From Chloroflexi bacterium UBA4733 (lineage in GTDB: Bacteria > Chloroflexota > UBA4733): a stretch of 16,853 bases of DNA. The notes beneath the pieces are model-generated. The model ran no database searches. It saw only the letters and a list, made by a program, of their open reading frames with translations, and was not told where the DNA came from. Location of the stretch: the NCBI GenBank assembly GCA_002404055.1, contig DHIZ01000398.1, forward strand, positions 2,305-19,157, given 5' to 3'. Below, piece after piece: positions 14,865 through 16,853 of this stretch; the first letter of the stretch is position 1, and each line of letters starts with the position of its first letter. The position numbers were made by a program, and so were the translations under genes.

Positions 14865-15397
14865 CTACAGCAACGTCGCGCTCGATTGCGGCCTCCAGAT
14901 GCCGCTGCAGGAAGCGCCGAGCCCACCGGTCGGGCAGCAGTACAGGGGCGTGTCAGTCGTCTCGGCAGACGGCAACGCGAATCGATTCGTCAAGGCCGAG
15001 AGCACTTCTTCTCGTTGCTGGGGCAACTCGAGGCCTGGAAAGGACGCCGCTTGAACGTGCATGCTCGCTGCCAGGGCCTTGGGGGCCTGATCGAACAGCG
15101 TCTGCAGTTTGGCACGTAGGTCAACCATCTGCTGAGCGCTGAGCGCGTCCAGTGCGTCCCCCTGCTCACGCAACCAGCTTCGTCCCCGCTCGAGCAAGAG
15201 GGCCGCTGTCTGTTGCCGTGCGAGCTGATAGTAGTGGTCGATACTCTCGCCGGCGTGGGTCTCCTGCAGTGTCGCCAGGGTGGTACGGAGGGCAGCGGCG
15301 GTGTCGGCGGCGAAGGTTGCCAGCTCCGCTGCAAGTGCGCTGTGGACTGTTGCGGCTCCTCGGCCGCGTGCTGCGATGCGTCTCCGGCGAGTTCCAT
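14865..15397 (-). pseudogene. N-terminal part of C2CH protein copy C, separated by two apparent -1 frameshifts
   Basis: Three frames join into one plausible helical protein. From ATG 15397 the sequence MELAGDASQHAAEEPQQSTA has coding-like third-position GC. Near 15335 good coding shifts by -1 into a frame reading LAAELATFAADTAAALRTTL and on through REQGDALDALSAQQMVDLRAK to LTNRFA. At a CCCC run near 14943 the reading again shifts by -1, from a Cys/Trp-rich dead end (stop at 14865) to LLPDRWARRFLQRHL, which is the frame of 13939-14862. Restored, the protein would have about 486 residues with a long coiled-coil-like N-terminus. Real decay, sequencing error, or programmed shifting cannot be told apart here. 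Confidence 0.55.
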
Positions 15398-15402
15398 CGC
15401 CG
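15385..15402 (-). promoter_or_regulatory. remnant of a fluoride riboswitch: stem 1 only (element C)
   Basis: The minus strand has GGCGATGGAACTCGCC, identical over 16 bases to the first stem and loop of elements D and E, within CGGCG/CGCCG pairing, and at the same distance from its promoter. After stem 1 the other conserved parts (AAAC joint, short stem, UGAUGGCUCC strand) cannot be found. The ATG inside the loop (15397) is in frame with a protein-like sequence, so the remnant seems to serve as the start of the copy C gene. Not likely to bind fluoride. Confidence 0.55.
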
Positions 15403-15409
15403 CTGCCCT

Positions 15410-15438
15410 ATAGTAGCAAACGTGGGACGAACCGGCAA
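15410..15438 (-). promoter_or_regulatory. sigma-70-like promoter driving the copy C gene (minus strand)
   Basis: TTGCCG (15438-15433) and TACTAT (15415-15410) are separated by 17 bases. RNA would begin about six bases before ATG 15397, giving a nearly leaderless mRNA. The -10 hexamer is identical to that of the divergent promoter at 15463-15491; the two -35 boxes are 24 bases apart. Confidence 0.65.
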
Positions 15439-15462
15439 TCAGTCCACGCGGCGCTCCTTTGG

Positions 15463-15491
15463 TTGCGCCTGCGCCCACCGTCACGTACTAT
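15463..15491 (+). promoter_or_regulatory. sigma-70-like promoter driving riboswitch D
   Basis: TTGCGC (15463-15468), a 17-base spacer, and TACTAT (15486-15491). Transcription would start near 15498, right at the 5' edge of the riboswitch stem 1. Its -35 hexamer and spacing equal those of the promoter in front of element E. Confidence 0.7.
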
Positions 15492-15499
15492 GAAAGAGG

Positions 15500-15604
15500 T
15501 GGCGATGGAACTCGCCAGTGACGGGGATCGCCCGTCCAAACCGCGGCACACCGCTGATAGCTCCTGCGCGATCGGCCTCGCGTTATCGGGCCGGGGAGTG
15601 TGCC
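15500..15604 (+). promoter_or_regulatory. fluoride riboswitch (crcB motif), element D, translational type
   Basis: Stem 1 TGGCG/CGCCA (15500-15517) with loop ATGGAACT; inserted hairpin GACGGG/CCCGTC (15520-15536); AAAC (15538-15541); stem 3 GCGG/CCGC (15543-15554); then TGATAGCTCCT (15555-15565). Loop GGAACT pairs with AGCTCC except A-C at position 4, the same mismatch position as element A. The long-range A/U partners are A15557 and T15565. Downstream there is no terminator; instead GCTCCT (15560-15565) can pair with GGGAGT (15594-15599), which covers the Shine-Dalgarno GGGGAG of the gene at 15605, with a CGCGA/TCGCG hairpin inside. When fluoride holds CUCC in the pseudoknot the ribosome site would be free. 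Confidence 0.87.
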
Positions 15605-16186
15605 ATGCCGCGCGACGATGCCTTCGGCGACTTTCGCGAGTTGCTCTTGCTCCAGCAGACGCCGTTCCAGGCGCTGGTGGGCTCGGGCGCGCTTGGCTTG
15701 TTCCCTTTCACCGTCGCGGCCGCCGTTGTCGTGGCGGTGGCGCCGCACCACGATCCGGCCTGGGTGATCGCCGCCGTGGTCGGTTACGGCGCGGTGGTCG
15801 GCGCCGTCACCGCCTGGGCCTACCGCCGGGGCCAGATCCCGTATCGACGCGGTGACTGGGCGGCCGCCGCCGCCTTCACCGTCTTCCTGACACCAGCAGT
15901 GGTGATCGGCTCGCGGGCGGCGGGAGCCGAACTCGCTGTCGGGCTGGCCGCTGTCCTCAGCGTGCTGCCGAGCCTGGCCCTGGAAGTGTGCTGGCGTCCC
16001 CTGTTTCTTGCCGCCTTACGTCGGCTTTCGCACCTGAATCTGGATCTCCTGGTCCATGAGTCGTTGCGCGAGCATTACGGCGACGACTGGCAAGCCTACG
16101 CGGCGCACATCCGCGCCGACTTACGCGAAGCGCGGCGGCTACGGGAACTGGCCGAACGCGGACCGGCGAAGACGGACGAGCCGTGA
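15605..16186 (+). CDS. four-helix membrane protein of unknown family, fluoride-riboswitch controlled
   Basis: A 193-residue protein, not recognised. It has about four hydrophobic helices (23-46, 52-72, 85-102, 108-128), then a charged cytoplasmic tail (LNLDLLVHESLREHYGDDWQ, then REARRLRELAERG). It lacks the features of the known fluoride exporters: it is longer than CrcB/Fluc and shows no duplicated GxxGxxxRY-like pattern, and it is far too short for CLC-F. The ATG has GGGGAG (15593-15598) with a six-base spacing, and that site lies within the riboswitch fold, which decides the start. It is the only gene between element D and the convergent HAD gene. A fluoride-related membrane role is inferred only from the switch. 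Confidence 0.8.
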   Translation: MPRDDAFGDFRELLLLQQTPFQALVGSGALGLFPFTVAAAVVVAVAPHHDPAWVIAAVVGYGAVVGAVTAWAYRRGQIPYRRGDWAAAAAFTVFLTPAVVIGSRAAGAELAVGLAAVLSVLPSLALEVCWRPLFLAALRRLSHLNLDLLVHESLREHYGDDWQAYAAHIRADLREARRLRELAERGPAKTDEP

Positions 16187-16194
16187 CTGCGATG

Positions 16195-16677
16195 TCAAGG
16201 ACGCAGGGTGGCGGCCAGACGCGCCGGGTGCAACAGCAGGTCGAGCGCATCCGCAATCTGCTGGACGACAACATCGGCTTCCCGGAGCGCGACCGTGGCG
16301 AGTCCTTCCCGGCCGAGCACGACGATGCTGAGCGCAGCCGCGCGCAGCATCCACTGATCGTTGGCGCCGTTGCCGATGGCGACGACGCTATCGACGCCGA
16401 GCCGGTTGACGTAGGCTGCCTTCTGTTCGCCTCCCGGTGTCATCGGCCCCAGAATGGTGGCGACCAGTTGCAACTGCTCGTTGATCCGGTGCTGGGTGCC
16501 GTGCGTGTCGGCGGTGAGCAGATGCAGCCCCAGCGCTGGACGCAGTTGCTCCAGCCGCTCGGCAACCCCCGGCAGGAGCAGGCCATCCACCGCCAGCGTA
16601 CCGTTGACGTCGAGCACCAGATGCCGCAAGTGCAGGGTACCTCGACCGGGAATAACGACTTCAAGCACGATAGGCAT
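16195..16677 (-). CDS. HAD-family phosphatase, COG4087 type (soluble P-type ATPase-like)
   Basis: A 160-residue HAD hydrolase that matches the small soluble P-type-ATPase-like family closely: IPGRGTLHLRHLVLDVNGTL (motif I, D23 and N25; the DxNGT form is normal in this family), LTADTHGT (motif II, T55), K86 in EQKAAYV (motif III), IGNGANDQWML (motif IV, D107), and the family tail IADALDLLLHPARLAATLR. The substrate is unknown. ATG 16677 is chosen because it gives the family N-terminus and has GGAAAGGA just before it; a longer frame to 16746 adds poorly coding residues. A TATAGT (16737-16732) may be its -10. It sits between two fluoride riboswitches but has no visible switch of its own. Confidence 0.92.
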   Translation of the reverse strand: MPIVLEVVIPGRGTLHLRHLVLDVNGTLAVDGLLLPGVAERLEQLRPALGLHLLTADTHGTQHRINEQLQLVATILGPMTPGGEQKAAYVNRLGVDSVVAIGNGANDQWMLRAAALSIVVLGREGLATVALREADVVVQQIADALDLLLHPARLAATLRP

Positions 16678-16759
16678 TCCTTTCCGATGACACCCCTGCC
16701 TGCGGATGTCTTGAGCGACGTCCAGCGGCAAACTATACAACGGCAAACCGGTTGCGCCT

Positions 16760-16788
16760 TTGCGCGCAATCCTGAAAGCGGTTACGAT
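16760..16788 (+). promoter_or_regulatory. sigma-70-like promoter driving riboswitch E
   Basis: TTGCGC (16760-16765), a 17-base spacer and TACGAT (16783-16788), the same design as the promoter of element D. The -35 box lies in a palindrome TTGCGCGCAA (16760-16769). RNA would start near 16795, directly before the riboswitch. Confidence 0.65.
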
Positions 16789-16796
16789 GGCGCCAA

Positions 16797-16853
16797 CGGC
16801 GATGGAACTCGCCGGGGCGGGCGATGGACCGTCCGAACCGCGGTCCGCCGCTG
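16797..16853 (+). promoter_or_regulatory. fluoride riboswitch (crcB motif), element E, truncated at window end
   Basis: Stem 1 CGGCG/CGCCG (16797-16814) with loop ATGGAACT; inserted hairpin GGGCGG/CCGTCC (16815-16834, one G-U); GAAC joint (16835-16838); stem 3 GCGG/CCGC (16840-16851); then TG at the very edge, where elements D and B continue as TGAT(A/G)GC. It is about 75% identical to element D over 55 bases and the differences in stems are largely compensated. The gene it controls lies beyond the window. Confidence 0.8.

Overview
This is a GC-rich (roughly 64%) bacterial chromosomal window with dense gene packing, several GTG/TTG starts and ATGA stop/start overlaps. The gene mix (Rrf2 regulator, LLM-class flavin oxidoreductase, YtxH/holin-X/DUF3618 envelope module, MoxR-DUF58-DUF4129 operon, several C-x2-C...C-x2-H proteins) would fit a Chloroflexota/Thermomicrobia-like organism. 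That placement is inference and of low confidence; there is no rRNA or other firm marker.

Left part (1-8.2 kb), mostly plus strand: the 3' two-thirds or more of uvrB; an Rrf2-type regulator that looks leaderless; a convergent LLM-class oxidoreductase; a 410-base divergent spacer packed with hairpins; a four-gene envelope module (YtxH-like, repeat-rich LEA-like with C-terminal anchor, holin-X-like, DUF3618-like); a DMT/EamA exporter; a spacer with a 29-bp perfect inverted repeat; and an amidase-signature enzyme.

Right part (8.2-16.85 kb) is the exciting region. Reading leaders on both strands, I find a set of RNA elements that match the fluoride riboswitch (crcB motif). Each has a first stem with an AUGG/AUGA-containing loop, an extra hairpin, an A-rich joint, a short stem, and a 3' strand of the form U(G/A)AU(G/A)GCUYCU that can form the pseudoknot with the first loop. 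Three complete elements lie upstream of (i) an operon of two C-x2-C/C-x2-H proteins plus a small membrane protein, (ii) a moxR-DUF58-DUF4129 operon, and (iii) a four-helix membrane protein. A fourth starts at the right edge and is cut by the window end. A fifth site keeps only the promoter and first stem, fused to a frameshifted gene for a third C-x2-C/C-x2-H protein. The two minus-strand elements run into intrinsic terminators that reuse the pseudoknot strand (transcriptional ON-switch design). The plus-strand element can instead mask the Shine-Dalgarno sequence (translational ON-switch design). A COG4087-type HAD phosphatase sits between two of them.

Taken together, about 8 kb looks like a fluoride-responsive island whose visible structural genes are not the textbook fluoride exporters. 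My working inference is that the zinc-ribbon-like C2CH family and the MoxR/DUF58/DUF4129 membrane machinery form a fluoride-response system that has not, to my knowledge, been described. The riboswitch class is strongly supported by sequence. The function of the regulated proteins is not.
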